The notes under the pieces are model-generated. The model was not told where the DNA came from and made no database searches. It worked only from the letters and a program-made list of their open reading frames with translations. A stretch of 64,000 bases of DNA. Source: Novosphingobium sp. Chol11. Its GTDB lineage: Bacteria; Pseudomonadota; Alphaproteobacteria; Sphingomonadales; Sphingomonadaceae. The DNA lies in assembly GCF_900218065.1 (NCBI RefSeq), contig NZ_OBMU01000003.1:276549-340548 (forward strand). The letters run 5' to 3'. Shown here piece after piece: positions 1 to 9,208 of the stretch. Position numbers and translations under genes: made by a program. Position 1 is the first letter of the stretch; each line of letters opens with the position of its first letter.

Positions 1-1
1 T

Positions 2-598
2 CGGATCGGCCGATCCTTGTTCACGCCAGGCGCGCTAGTGACTGCCAGCCAGGCGAGCCCGCTCGCCACCATCCAGCAACTCGACCCCATTTTCGTCGAC
101 ATCACGCAATCCAGCGCTCAACTGCTCGCGCTGCGGCGTAGCTTGGCTGCCGGCAAGACCCTTCCGGCGAGCGCGACCATCCGTCTGAAGCTGGACGATG
201 GCAGCGAATACCCGCTCGAAGGGCGCGTCGAATTTGCAGAGCCCATCGTGGACCCGAACAGCGGCACGATCACCCTGCGCGCGCGCTTCCCCAATCCCGA
301 CAGCCTTCTTCTTCCCGGCATGTTCGTGCGCGTCGTGGCGCCTCAAGCCGTTATCCCGGGAGGCATACTTGCGCCCCAGCAAGGCATCAGCCGTGATCCG
401 AAGGGGAATGCCACGGCATTGATCGTGACCCGCGCGAACAAGGTCGAGCGCCGGACAGTCACCGCGACTCAAGCCATAGGCGACAAGTGGCTGATCACCT
501 CAGGCCTCAAGGCTGGTGAGCGGCTGATCGTCGAGGGGACCGACAAGGTAAAGCCGGGCGACACAGTCCGCGCCGCCACGATCAACCAGGGGCGCTAG
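2..598 (+). CDS. RND efflux periplasmic adaptor (membrane fusion protein), 5' truncated by window edge
   Basis: The frame is open from base 2, so this is the C-terminal part (about 199 residues) of a periplasmic adaptor of an RND tripartite pump. It begins in the barrel region with IGRSLFTPGALVTA, close to the conserved segment of AcrA/MexA-type proteins. A beta-barrel follows (PIFVDITQSSAQLLALRR, then VDPNSGTITLRARFPNP and LLPGMFVRVV), then the membrane-proximal domain. Adaptors of this family bridge the inner-membrane pump and the outer-membrane channel. The stop is 9 bases before the pump gene and all three subunits are co-directional, so this is the first visible gene of an adaptor-pump-channel operon. 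The N-terminal lipoyl and hairpin part and any regulator lie outside the window. Confidence 0.92.
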   Translation, partial: RIGRSLFTPGALVTASQASPLATIQQLDPIFVDITQSSAQLLALRRSLAAGKTLPASATIRLKLDDGSEYPLEGRVEFAEPIVDPNSGTITLRARFPNPDSLLLPGMFVRVVAPQAVIPGGILAPQQGISRDPKGNATALIVTRANKVERRTVTATQAIGDKWLITSGLKAGERLIVEGTDKVKPGDTVRAATINQGR

Positions 599-607
599 GA
601 CCTCGAA

Positions 608-3600
608 ATGATCAGCCGCTTCTTCATCGATCGCCCGATTTTCGCATGGGTTATCGCCATCGGCATCATGCTCGCCGGTCTGGGCGCCATGCTGTCACTG
701 CCGATCGCACAATATCCCGACATTGCCCCGCCCGCCGTCAATATCCGAGCGAATTACCCGGGCGCTTCGGCGGATACTGTCGAGACCAGCGTTACCCAGG
801 TTATCGAGCAGCAGCTGACCGGCATCGATGGCCTGATGTATTTCTCCTCGACCTCCACGGCCAACGGCCAGTCGCGCATCAACGTCACCTTCAACAAGGG
901 AATGGACCCCGACACCGCGCAGGTGCAAGTTCAGAACAAGGTGCAGCAGGCGCTAAGCCGCTTGCCGAATGCGGTTCAACAGCAAGGCCTGACGGTCACC
1001 AAGTCGCAAACCGACTTCCTGATGCTGGTCGCGCTGTACGACCGCACTGATCGATCCACTCAGGCCGACATTTCGGATTACCTCGTCAATAATTTCCAGG
1101 ATCCCATTTCCCGCCTGGAAGGCATTGGCGACGTTCAGATCTTTGGTTCGCAATATGCCATGCGCATATGGCTGGACCCCTATAAGCTCGCCACCGTCAA
1201 ATTGATGCCGTCGGACGTGGAAAGCGCCATCCGGTCGCAGAATATCGAGGTCTCCGCTGGGCAGATCGGCGCTGATCCAGCGCCTGCCGGGCAGCAGCTC
1301 AATGCTACCGTGCGGGCCCGTTCCCGCCTCCAGACACCAGAGCAATTTCGCAACATCATCGTCAAGACGCAGAATGACGGTTCGGTCGTTCATCTCTCCG
1401 ATGTCGCCCGGGTTGAACTTGGCAATGAAAGCTACACGTCTTCCGCGACGCTGAATGGGCATCCGGGTTCAGGCATCGCGCTGCAGCTCGCCCCCGGCGC
1501 GGATGCGCTGAAAACTGCCGAACTTGTAAAGGCCAAGGTGGAAGAATTGTCCGCCGGACTGCCCTATGGCTACAGCATCGCATTTCCCCGCGACACGACA
1601 CCTTTCATCCGGCTTTCGGTGAACGAGGTCATCAAGACGCTCATCGAAGCGGTCGGGCTGGTCGTCGTCGTCATGTTCGTCTTTCTGCAAAGCTGGCGCG
1701 CGACCCTCATCCCCGCAGTCGCAGTGCCCGTGGTCCTGCTCGGGACCTTCGGTGTGCTTGCGCTCTTCGGCTATTCCATAAACACGCTCACCCTGTTCGG
1801 AATGGTGCTGTCGATCGGCCTGTTGGTCGATGATGCCATCGTCGTCGTCGAAAATGTCGAACGCTTGATGCACGACGAGGGGCTGGACGCGCGATCCGCG
1901 ACGATCAAGTCGATGGAAGAGATTGGCAGCGCCCTGGTCGGCATTGCGCTCGTCCTGTCGGCCGTCCTGTTGCCGATGGCGTTCTTTGGCGGATCGACCG
2001 GCGTGATCTACCGGCAATTCTCCATCACCATCGTCTCTTCCATGCTCTTGTCCGTGGTCGTGGCGCTCATTCTTTCGCCTGCCCTGTGCGCCACGCTATT
2101 GAAACCGACGAGCGAGGAGCGCCGCCAGCAGGGCTGGGCTGGCAAATTCAACCGCTGGTTCGAACGTGTAACCGGCGGCTACATGCGCCGGTTGGAAAAG
2201 GTCATGCATCGGCGTGCCCTCTTCTGGGGTGTTTATGTGCTGATCCTTGGCATCCTTGCCCTGTTGTTCGTTCGCCTTCCGACCAGCTTCCTGCCTGTCG
2301 AGGACCAGGGACAGGTCATGGTGCAGATGACGCTTCCCGCAGGCGCTAAGTCAACCCGGACAAGGCAGGCGATCGACAGCGTCCGCAACTATTTTCAAAG
2401 CGAGGAAAGCGAAAATGTCGGGAGCGTCTTCATCGCACAAGGTTTCAGTTTCGCTGGGCAAGGCGAGAATACCGCACAAGGCTTCATCAATCTGAAGCCT
2501 TGGGAAGATCGATCGGGCAAGGCGAACAGTGCGAGCGAGATTGCGAGCCGCGCCACTAAGCAACTGGCAGCGGTGCGTGACGCAAAAATCCTCGCGATGA
2601 CGCCGCCTGCCATCCGCGGCCTGGGGCAATCAAATGGCTTCACCTTCGAGTTGCTCAACACGGGCGGTCTCAGCCGCGACGAGTTCCTGGCCTTGAGGAA
2701 TCAATTGCTTGCTGCGGCTGAGGAAAGCTCCCTTCTTGCCGGTGTCCGCGCAGCAACGCTGGAGGACACGCCACAACTCAAGGTCGATATCGATAGTGAG
2801 AAGCTTGCGGTACTCGGACTTACGCAGAGTGATGTCGATGACGTGCTGAGTTCTGCCTGGGGAAGCACCTATATCAACGACTTTATCGATCGCGGCCGTG
2901 TGAAGCGGGTCTACATGCAGGCTGATGCGCCATACAGAGCTTTGCCGACCGACATCGACAACTGGCAGGTCCGTTCGGCGGCGACAGGAGAAATGGTTCC
3001 TTTCTCAGCCTTCGCGACAACGCATTGGGAGATGGGTCCCACGACCGTGGCTCGCTTCAATGGTCAGTCCTCTTATGAAATACAGGGTCAGGCCGCGCCT
3101 GGCGCAAGTTCCGGCGAAGCCATGGACGAAATGGTGAGGTTGCAAAAGCAACTGCCCGCCGGCACGAGCTACGCGTGGAGCGGCCTTTCCTATCAGGAAC
3201 AATTGTCGGGTGGGCAGGCGCCATTGCTCTATTCCCTTTCGGTGCTCGTCGTGTTTCTCTGCCTCGCCGCGCTGTACGAAAGCTGGTCAGTGCCGCTCGC
3301 CGTGCTGTTCGTTATCCCGCTGGGTCTCATCGGTGCAGTCGTTGCGGTATGGGCGCGCGGTCTGGAGAATAATGTGTTTTTCCAGGTTGGGCTGCTCACC
3401 ACCATGGGGCTCGCCGCGAAAAATGCGATCCTGATCGTCGAGTTCGCCGAATTCGCCTATCGGGGGGGCAAGGACGCCATGAGCGCCGCGATCGAGGCCG
3501 CCAAGCTTCGTTTCCGCCCGATCATCATGACGTCACTTGCGTTCATCGCGGGCGTTCTCCCGTTGGCGCTTGCCCATGGCGCTGGCGCACAGAGCCGGGT

Positions 3601-3745
3601 CGCTATCGGCACGGCAGTGGCGGGGGGCATGCTGACCGGCACGGTGCTGGCCATCTTCTATGTGCCTTTGTTCTTCTTCACCATCGTGCGCCTGTTCACC
3701 CGCAAGCGTGCCTCGCCTGCGACCGGTTCGGAGGTGCCAGCATGA
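608..3745 (+). CDS. RND efflux transporter permease, HAE1/AcrB family
   Basis: At 1045 residues this has the usual length of AcrB/MexB-type proton-driven multidrug pumps. It starts with the typical MISRFFIDRPIFAWVIAIGI. The two large periplasmic loops and twelve predicted membrane helices are recognisable, and the TM4 motif GLLVDDAIVVVENVER places the proton-relay aspartates at residues 408-409. The C-terminal half carries GLAAKNAILIVEFAEFA and FRPIIMTSLAFIAGVLPLA, as in HAE1 pumps. The start codon is 9 bases after the adaptor stop, and the end overlaps the outer-membrane factor by 4 bases (ATGA), indicating translational coupling. Substrates cannot be read from the sequence; hydrophobic drugs or solvents are typical for the family. 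Confidence 0.96.
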   Translation: MISRFFIDRPIFAWVIAIGIMLAGLGAMLSLPIAQYPDIAPPAVNIRANYPGASADTVETSVTQVIEQQLTGIDGLMYFSSTSTANGQSRINVTFNKGMDPDTAQVQVQNKVQQALSRLPNAVQQQGLTVTKSQTDFLMLVALYDRTDRSTQADISDYLVNNFQDPISRLEGIGDVQIFGSQYAMRIWLDPYKLATVKLMPSDVESAIRSQNIEVSAGQIGADPAPAGQQLNATVRARSRLQTPEQFRNIIVKTQNDGSVVHLSDVARVELGNESYTSSATLNGHPGSGIALQLAPGADALKTAELVKAKVEELSAGLPYGYSIAFPRDTTPFIRLSVNEVIKTLIEAVGLVVVVMFVFLQSWRATLIPAVAVPVVLLGTFGVLALFGYSINTLTLFGMVLSIGLLVDDAIVVVENVERLMHDEGLDARSATIKSMEEIGSALVGIALVLSAVLLPMAFFGGSTGVIYRQFSITIVSSMLLSVVVALILSPALCATLLKPTSEERRQQGWAGKFNRWFERVTGGYMRRLEKVMHRRALFWGVYVLILGILALLFVRLPTSFLPVEDQGQVMVQMTLPAGAKSTRTRQAIDSVRNYFQSEESENVGSVFIAQGFSFAGQGENTAQGFINLKPWEDRSGKANSASEIASRATKQLAAVRDAKILAMTPPAIRGLGQSNGFTFELLNTGGLSRDEFLALRNQLLAAAEESSLLAGVRAATLEDTPQLKVDIDSEKLAVLGLTQSDVDDVLSSAWGSTYINDFIDRGRVKRVYMQADAPYRALPTDIDNWQVRSAATGEMVPFSAFATTHWEMGPTTVARFNGQSSYEIQGQAAPGASSGEAMDEMVRLQKQLPAGTSYAWSGLSYQEQLSGGQAPLLYSLSVLVVFLCLAALYESWSVPLAVLFVIPLGLIGAVVAVWARGLENNVFFQVGLLTTMGLAAKNAILIVEFAEFAYRGGKDAMSAAIEAAKLRFRPIIMTSLAFIAGVLPLALAHGAGAQSRVAIGTAVAGGMLTGTVLAIFYVPLFFFTIVRLFTRKRASPATGSEVPA

Positions 3746-5106
3746 AGCGCGTCGTCCTCCTTGGCATTACCGCTGCCCTGACTGCCTGCAATCTCGCGCC
3801 AACCTATGAGCGGCCTGCCGCGCCCGTCTCGCCAACCTGGCCTGCTGGAGCAGCCTATCCTGCGGCGATATCCACGGAAGCAGCAGGGCTGCCATGGACG
3901 GCGCTGCTGGGCGATCAGCGGCTGCGAACCATCATCGGGCGAGCGCTCGCGAACAACCGCGATCTGCGCATCACGCTAGCAAATCTACTCGCCGCAAGAG
4001 CGCAATATCGCATCCAGAGAGCGACGCAGCTGCCCACGGTTACGGCGGATGCAGGCGCTACCTTCTCGCGCCGCAATGATCAACGGCAGGATAGCTACAG
4101 CGCCGACATCGGGTTCAGCGCTTTCGAAATCGATCTGTTCGGCCGATTGCGCAACTTGAGTGAATCCGCGCTCCAATCCTATCTGGCGACCGAAGAGGGA
4201 GCGAGGGCGGCCCGCATCGCACTCGTCGCGGAAACGGCCAGTGCCTATGCGGTGCTCGCTGCTGATCAACAATTGCTTGCTGTCGCGCGCGACACCCTTG
4301 CCAGTGCAGAACGAACGCTGGCGCTCACCAGATCGCTCAACGGCGTAGGCCTTTCCGGTAAGCTCGACGTTCACCAGGCCGAGACCGTTGTCGAGCAGTC
4401 GCGTTCCGATGTCGCGGCCGCTGTCACGCAGGTGGCGCAGGACCGCAATGCACTGGACTTGCTCGCCGGAGCCCCGGTCGAAGAAGCACTCCTGCCCCTC
4501 TCCCTCTCGTCATTGATCGGAACGACCGCGCAGGTGCCCGCAGGGACTTCATCGGAAGTCCTGCTGCGACGGCCGGATGTGCTCCAGGCTGAGCACCAAC
4601 TGCAAGCTGCCAATGCCGACATCGGCGCGGCGCGCGCCGCGATGTTCCCCCGGATCAGCCTGACCTCAGCAATCGGCGTGGCGAGTTCTGCCCTATCGTC
4701 TCTTTTTACAGGCAATGCCTTCACCTGGTCAGCAGCGCCCTCCGCCAGCCTTCCCATATTCGGTGGCGGCGTCAGGGCCAATGTCGAGTTCAGCAAGGCG
4801 CAGCAGCGGGCAGCGGTCGCCAATTATGAAAATGCCATCCAGAGCGCTTTTCGCGAAGTAGCCGATGCCTTGGCCCGCGCTGGCACCATAGGTGAACAAC
4901 AGCGGGCCCAGCGGGCCTTGGTTGTTTCCAATGAGAACGCCTATGCTCTATCCGAGCAGCGATATCGCGCGGGCATCGACCCGTTCCTGACGACGCTCGT
5001 CAATCAGCGATCGCTCTATTCGGCGCGGCGAAGCGCGATCGCCACGGATCTTGAACTGCTGCAAAACCGGATCACCCTCTATCGCGTGATCGGGGCCGAT
5101 TTTTAG
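3742..5106 (+). CDS. RND efflux outer-membrane lipoprotein, NodT/OprM family
   Basis: This 454-residue outer-membrane factor completes the efflux operon. It begins with a lipoprotein signal peptide whose lipobox LTAC puts the acylated cysteine at residue 16, followed by the NLAPTYERPAAP stretch typical of NodT proteins. Two TolC-like repeats follow; RRPDVLQAEHQLQAANADIGAARAAMFPRISL is the characteristic second-repeat segment. It forms the trimeric exit duct of the pump. The ATG overlaps the stop of the pump gene. No clear terminator follows; the next gene starts about 90 bases later and probably has its own promoter. Confidence 0.94.
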   Translation: MKRVVLLGITAALTACNLAPTYERPAAPVSPTWPAGAAYPAAISTEAAGLPWTALLGDQRLRTIIGRALANNRDLRITLANLLAARAQYRIQRATQLPTVTADAGATFSRRNDQRQDSYSADIGFSAFEIDLFGRLRNLSESALQSYLATEEGARAARIALVAETASAYAVLAADQQLLAVARDTLASAERTLALTRSLNGVGLSGKLDVHQAETVVEQSRSDVAAAVTQVAQDRNALDLLAGAPVEEALLPLSLSSLIGTTAQVPAGTSSEVLLRRPDVLQAEHQLQAANADIGAARAAMFPRISLTSAIGVASSALSSLFTGNAFTWSAAPSASLPIFGGGVRANVEFSKAQQRAAVANYENAIQSAFREVADALARAGTIGEQQRAQRALVVSNENAYALSEQRYRAGIDPFLTTLVNQRSLYSARRSAIATDLELLQNRITLYRVIGADF

Positions 5107-5152
5107 GGTTATTGATAGTCTGCCTCCGGCCTAAAAGCTGAAGTCACTTAAT

Positions 5153-5167
5153 TGCTAATGACTTGCA
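5153..5167. promoter_or_regulatory. Possible Fur-type operator upstream of the iron-linked membrane operon
   Basis: The 15-mer TGCTAATGACTTGCA is a quasi-palindrome ending 29 bases before the chosen start of the next gene. Its TGC...GCA ends and central AATGA resemble ferric-uptake-regulator sites. The operon behind it encodes PepSY and DUF3325 proteins that are iron-regulated in other Proteobacteria. Similarity is judged by eye and two arm positions mismatch, so this is only a candidate. Confidence 0.3.
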
Positions 5168-5196
5168 TCATACCTCCATCGCAGTATGAAGGGGGC

Positions 5197-5517
5197 ATGA
5201 AAGCGAAGGCTGGACCCCCTGCTCCGAAGCGCTGGAGCCGTATCCTCTTGGCAGGCCCCGGAGCGATCTGCGTCACCGTCATTGTGATGGCGGGCATGAC
5301 CTTGTGGTTGCCCGGAGGACGGGCGGGGATCGACAATCTGGTCTTGCCGCTTGTGCTCGCGCCATTGATCTGGGCTGTGCTTTTCTTTCACGCATGCCTT
5401 GATCGCAGCGTCGGCCGTGTCGCACTCATTGCGCTAGCGCTGCTGCTGACACATGGCGGGCTGCTCGCGCATAAATGGGCCAATTGGCCATCCACAGCCA
5501 AGGAGGGAGGCAGATGA
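5197..5517 (+). CDS. Small inner-membrane protein of an iron-linked PepSY operon
   Basis: A 106-residue hydrophobic protein with a basic N-terminus (MKAKAGPPAPKRWSR) and about three predicted membrane segments, beginning with ILLAGPGAICVTVIVMAGMT. The ATG at 5197 is chosen over the upstream TTG at 5152 because a purine-rich GAAGGGGG precedes it directly and the extra residues are not membrane-like. Its stop overlaps the ATG of the PepSY gene. Small membrane proteins of the DUF3649 type sit in the same position in iron-siderophore operons (small protein, PepSY protein, DUF3325). Assignment to that family rests mainly on context; the exact role is unknown. Confidence 0.75.
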   Translation: MKAKAGPPAPKRWSRILLAGPGAICVTVIVMAGMTLWLPGGRAGIDNLVLPLVLAPLIWAVLFFHACLDRSVGRVALIALALLLTHGGLLAHKWANWPSTAKEGGR

Positions 5518-7094
5518 TCCATCTCCCGAAGAATGAAACCAAGCTGATGGTGGCCGTTCATGGCTGGTCGGGAATATTGCTCGGCCTTGTCCTCTATGCC
5601 GTGGTCCTGACTGGCACGGCTGCCGTGTTCGCGGAGGAAATTGGCATTTGGTCTTCGGGCCATATGTCCAGCACATCAGCGTTCGAGCGGCCAGTCGGGC
5701 AGAATGTCCAGGCACTAGGAAGCCAGACCCCAACCAAATATCATGAAGGCGTCGATCTCTTTGAGGTTGGCGACCATGATCTTGGCGCCTTCTTCCACCG
5801 GCATGAGATTGACCCGGACGGTGAACTGGTAAGCAGGGGCATCTTCTACAGGGTCAACAGCAATGGCCAAGTCATCGATCGTCAAGCCGGCACCAGCGAG
5901 GAAGTATTTGGTCCACGCAACGACGATGCGCTCAGCCATTTTCTGGTCGACACCCATGTCCGTTTACATTTGCCCAATCCTTGGGGCCTGCTGCTGACCG
6001 GCATACTCGGACTGGCGATGCTGGTGGCGGCGGTGTCTGGCCTGATGATACACCGCCACCTGTTCAAGGACATATTCACCCTGCGGCGAAAGGCAAATCC
6101 GGTGCTTTTCAATCGCGACCGGCACAGTGTCGCAGGCACATGGAGCTTGCCCTTCGCCTTCATCCTCGCTTTCACGGGAAGCTTCTTCTCCTTCTTTGGC
6201 ACGGTAGGCGTTCCGATCGTCGCCATGGCAGCGTTTGGCGGCGACGTTCAGGCTCTCAACAGCAGCGTATTCGGCAATCCGGGGCAAGCGGACCCCCGCC
6301 CGGCCCCCACCAGCGGCATTGATAGGATCACGCGCGACGCCATCCAGCGGACCGGCGAAATCCCCACCTTCGTGACGATAGAGAATTTCGGCCGCGCAGA
6401 TGCCAAGGTCACGACTTTTCACCCGCCGGAGAAAGGCGGCGTCCTGCCCATCAGCCTGCTATATGACGGTGCGGACGGCCGTTTCGAACAGGTGAAGCCG
6501 CTGATTGGGACAAAGCCGTCAGCCGGTGGCGCCCTGGCAGGGATCATGTCGCCACTGCACTTTGGCAATTTTGCTGGCATATTGTCGAAAGCGGTCTGGT
6601 TCGGGCTTGGCTTTGCGATGTGCTATGTGACCTTGACCGGCCTGCGCCTTTGGGTCGTTCGCCGCGCAAACGAGACTAGGTCATTGGGCTGGCTCGATCG
6701 GATGGTTACGATCGTCGGTCTCGGGTTGCCCTTTGCACTGCTTTGTACCGCTGTCGCATTCCTGTGCACCACCTCGTCCGGAAGCGCCCTTTTCTGGACA
6801 CCGGCTGGTTTCCTGATGGCGTCCGCTCTGGTAATCATAGGCGGAGCATTCATCAGGGACCGGATAAAGCTCAGTATCCTTCTTGAATGCGGCATGGGCA
6901 TATTGATGCTCATCCTGCCTTCCCTCCGCCTGTTCATGGGCGGTCCGGGATGGGTCATCGCCATGAAAGCAGGTCAGCCCATTATAGCCGCGGTCGATAT
7001 CGCACTTCTGATCGCAGGCCTCTGGATGCTTGCCCGCCATTTCCCGCAGCGCGCCCCGCGTTCAGGCGAACTTACACTTCAGGCGGCCGAATGA
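5514..7094 (+). CDS. PepSY-associated TM-helix protein (putative iron-siderophore reductase/uptake protein)
   Basis: A 526-residue membrane protein of the PepSY_TM family. The N-terminus (KLMVAVHGWSGILLGLVLYAVVLTG) is the first helix with its conserved histidine. A second histidine-bearing helix contains FLVDTHVRLHLPNPWGLLLTGILGLAMLV, followed by SGLMIHRHLFKDIFTLRRK, and a third conserved segment reads RDRHSVAGTWSLPFAFILAFTGSFF. The remaining helices are near the C-terminus. Relatives (PiuB/FoxB-like) act at the inner membrane in ferric-siderophore reduction or uptake. The ATG at 5514 is preceded by AAGGAGGGAG and overlaps the upstream stop; the 3' end overlaps DUF3325 by 4 bases. No TonB receptor is adjacent, unlike many relatives. 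Confidence 0.85.
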   Translation: MIHLPKNETKLMVAVHGWSGILLGLVLYAVVLTGTAAVFAEEIGIWSSGHMSSTSAFERPVGQNVQALGSQTPTKYHEGVDLFEVGDHDLGAFFHRHEIDPDGELVSRGIFYRVNSNGQVIDRQAGTSEEVFGPRNDDALSHFLVDTHVRLHLPNPWGLLLTGILGLAMLVAAVSGLMIHRHLFKDIFTLRRKANPVLFNRDRHSVAGTWSLPFAFILAFTGSFFSFFGTVGVPIVAMAAFGGDVQALNSSVFGNPGQADPRPAPTSGIDRITRDAIQRTGEIPTFVTIENFGRADAKVTTFHPPEKGGVLPISLLYDGADGRFEQVKPLIGTKPSAGGALAGIMSPLHFGNFAGILSKAVWFGLGFAMCYVTLTGLRLWVVRRANETRSLGWLDRMVTIVGLGLPFALLCTAVAFLCTTSSGSALFWTPAGFLMASALVIIGGAFIRDRIKLSILLECGMGILMLILPSLRLFMGGPGWVIAMKAGQPIIAAVDIALLIAGLWMLARHFPQRAPRSGELTLQAAE

Positions 7095-7381
7095 TGATCT
7101 GGCTTGTCCTCGCCGCAACGGCATTTTCCGTTGGCCTGCTGACCATGCTGGGCCTTGGTGATCCCAAGCGGAGGCGGGCTGCGGGATTGCACGGTGGCCA
7201 TGGTCAGCCAATGCGCCATCTCTATGTAGTTGGCGCTGTCGTGCCCGGAGTGGTCATCGCCTACACGGGCGATGCCGCGATGTGGTTGATCTGGTTCGGC
7301 GGCTCTGCCGTCGCGGGATGGATCGTGGCGCTTTGGCTCGCCCAGTCTGGTGCGGAGCGTCAGGACAAGAGCGCGCGGTAA
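7091..7381 (+). CDS. DUF3325 family small membrane protein
   Basis: A 96-residue protein with three hydrophobic segments: MMIWLVLAATAFSVGLLTML, then a central helix around YVVGAVVPGVVIAYTG, then GGSAVAGWIVALWLA. The HGQPMRH motif between helices one and two fits DUF3325 proteins, which recur as the last gene of PepSY/siderophore operons. The ATG at 7091 overlaps the upstream stop (ATGA), so translation is probably coupled. The function of the family is unknown; the setting suggests support of iron uptake or reduction at the inner membrane. Confidence 0.78.
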   Translation: MMIWLVLAATAFSVGLLTMLGLGDPKRRRAAGLHGGHGQPMRHLYVVGAVVPGVVIAYTGDAAMWLIWFGGSAVAGWIVALWLAQSGAERQDKSAR

Positions 7382-7424
7382 TCGCGGCGCCGGATGCCTT
7401 AGATCGTTGGGACGGCTTATGCTG

Positions 7425-8249
7425 CTAAGGCCTTCGCGGGGTGACGACACGCAGCCGCCGGTATCGGGCTTCCACCAAACTGAACAACCCAAATAGCGCG
7501 AGTCCGGCGGCCACGATCAGCAGCAGGATCGGACCCTGATCCTGTTCGCGCACTTGCCTGAGCGCCGCGCCTAGTCCGCCAGCCTCATCAGGATTGCGAT
7601 GAAGCACGACATTGATCAGAAACCACCCGATCATCGCAAAGACCAATGCGCGCGCAGCATATCCGACCCGGCCGAGCCAGCGCACTTGCACCGGGGCTGG
7701 TACGTCGCCTGCCAAGTCATCGAAGCTTGCCTTATAGGCCTTGAGCGCCTGAGCGGCCGCTGTCGCGAAGAATGCTATCGCCACCAGAGCCAGCAAAACC
7801 GGCCCGGCGGGCTGTTCGAGCAGCCAGGCGGACCAGCTTTGCGCTGCCTGGTCGCCGGGGCTTCCGCTCGCAGGCGCGGCCTGTCGCATGGCAAGCTTTG
7901 CAGCTGCGGCAGCCAGCCCGACATGGATGATCCCGCTCACGGCATAGCCCGCGCGCTCAAACCGGCCTTTCATGTTCTCGCCCCTATGTTCGGGGTCCAA
8001 GGCAGCCTCTGTAAGCCGCCAGATAGCATAGCCAGCAAAGCCCAGGGCGCAAAGAACAAGGAGAAGTCGTCCCATCGGCGCTTCCGCGATCGTGCCCATC
8101 ACCCCCTGATTGTCGCTGGGACGACCTCCATTGAGCGCAGCGTCCATGGCGAACACGCCGATCAACAGATACACAATACCGCGCGCGGCAAAGCCAAGCC
8201 GCGCCAACATGGTCAGCCAGTCAGCGGGATCTTCTCTCATCATTTTCAT
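7425..8249 (-). CDS. DUF1206 domain membrane protein
   Basis: A 274-residue membrane protein built from three repeats of a two-helix unit, each opening with a similar motif: LARLGFAARGIVYLLIGVFA, then FERAGYAVSGIIHVGLAAAA, then LGRVGYAARALVFAMIGWF. This triplicated architecture is characteristic of DUF1206. The start at 8249 (MKMMREDPADW) is preferred because AGGAGA lies 5-6 bases upstream; ATG codons further upstream lack a well-spaced site. The family has no established function. It is transcribed away from the SIMPL gene from a shared spacer of about 120 bases. Confidence 0.85.
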   Translation of the reverse strand: MKMMREDPADWLTMLARLGFAARGIVYLLIGVFAMDAALNGGRPSDNQGVMGTIAEAPMGRLLLVLCALGFAGYAIWRLTEAALDPEHRGENMKGRFERAGYAVSGIIHVGLAAAAAKLAMRQAAPASGSPGDQAAQSWSAWLLEQPAGPVLLALVAIAFFATAAAQALKAYKASFDDLAGDVPAPVQVRWLGRVGYAARALVFAMIGWFLINVVLHRNPDEAGGLGAALRQVREQDQGPILLLIVAAGLALFGLFSLVEARYRRLRVVTPRRP

Positions 8250-8368
8250 CAGCATCTCCTTCCGCCGCAACGCAGGGGAGCCGCCGAAGTTGCTGCGTTC
8301 ATGACATCGATCATGCAACCGGATGCTCGAACATACGTTGCGCTAAAGCAACGGATCAGGAGATGCCG

Positions 8369-9154
8369 ATGAAATACCTTGCCTTTCTGATCGCCGTGGC
8401 GGGAGGAGCTTCGGTGGTGCAGGCTCAACTTCCAGCGGCAACGCCGGTTCTTACACCGGATGAAACGCTACTCGTCGTAAGCGGCGAAGGGCAGAGCCGG
8501 CAGGTGCCCGATCTTGCCGTTTTTTCGGCAGGCGTGGTCACGCAGGGAAAGACTGGAGGCGAGGCTCTGGCGGCCAATGCCACGCGGATGGATGAGGTGA
8601 TCAAAGCGCTCAAACGTGCGGGTATCGGAGACAGGGATATTCAAACCTCGGCGCTCTCGCTTCAGCCGCAATATTCCAATCCTGAACAGGAGGCGCAGCT
8701 GAGGGCGCGAATGGCGCGGGAACCCTATGTCGCGCCCGTTCAGCCAGAGGCTCCGCGCATAATCGGCTATGAAGCGCGCAACAATGTTCAGGTGCGTGTG
8801 CGCAAACTGGGCGAGATGGGGCGCATCATCGACACGCTGGTATCGGCAGGCGCCAACCAGGTGGATGGTCCTTCCTTCACGCTGAACGATCCAAAGGCCG
8901 CATTGGACGAAGCACGGGTCGCCGCTGTCAAGGATGCTCGCGCTCGCGGCGAGCTGTACGCCCGCGCGGCAGGCCTCAGGATTTCGCGAACCATCTCCAT
9001 CAGCGAGGGCGGCGGCTACTATCCGGTTCAACCCATCATGGTGACGGGTCGCATGGCAGGAGCGCCTCCTCCCCCGCCTCCACCCAGTCCTGTAGCGCCT
9101 GGCGAATTGACTTTGGGTGCGACCGTCTCGGTCCAGTTCGCCTTAACCAGATGA
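8369..9154 (+). CDS. SIMPL (DUF541) domain periplasmic protein
   Basis: A 261-residue secreted protein with an N-terminal signal peptide (MKYLAFLIAVAGGASVVQA). The SIMPL domain covers roughly residues 30-260, recognisable from VSGEGQSRQVPDLAVFSAGV, the IGDRDIQTSALSLQPQY segment and the NNVQVRVRKLGEMGRIIDTL block. A proline-rich stretch (PPPPPPPSP) separates the last strand. The family occurs in the periplasm or outer membrane and has been linked to oxidative-stress protection in some species. CAGGAG lies 6 bases before the ATG at 8369 but directly abuts the ATG at 8363, so 8369 is chosen. Confidence 0.88.
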   Translation: MKYLAFLIAVAGGASVVQAQLPAATPVLTPDETLLVVSGEGQSRQVPDLAVFSAGVVTQGKTGGEALAANATRMDEVIKALKRAGIGDRDIQTSALSLQPQYSNPEQEAQLRARMAREPYVAPVQPEAPRIIGYEARNNVQVRVRKLGEMGRIIDTLVSAGANQVDGPSFTLNDPKAALDEARVAAVKDARARGELYARAAGLRISRTISISEGGGYYPVQPIMVTGRMAGAPPPPPPPSPVAPGELTLGATVSVQFALTR

Positions 9155-9157
9155 AGT

Positions 9158-9191
9158 TTGAGCCACGCTGCGCGCTCGCGGCGTGGCTCAA
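9158..9191. terminator. Bidirectional terminator-like hairpin between convergent genes
   Basis: TTGAGCCACGC at 9158-9168 and GCGTGGCTCAA at 9181-9191 form a perfect 11-bp stem around a 12-base loop. It lies exactly between the convergent SIMPL and cysQ genes. There is no long U-tract on either side, so it is called on stem strength and position. Confidence 0.6.
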
Positions 9192-9208
9192 TTCAGTTCA
9201 TGCAGATA

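Noticed and set aside
7396-7431. GCCTTAG/CTAAGGC inverted repeat between the DUF3325 and DUF1206 genes
   Set aside because: The loop is 22 bases and there is no U-tract; too weak to call a terminator.
8250-8368. Possible EcfG (GGAAC-N16-CGTT) general-stress promoter before the SIMPL or DUF1206 gene
   Set aside because: No correctly spaced pair of boxes was found on either strand.
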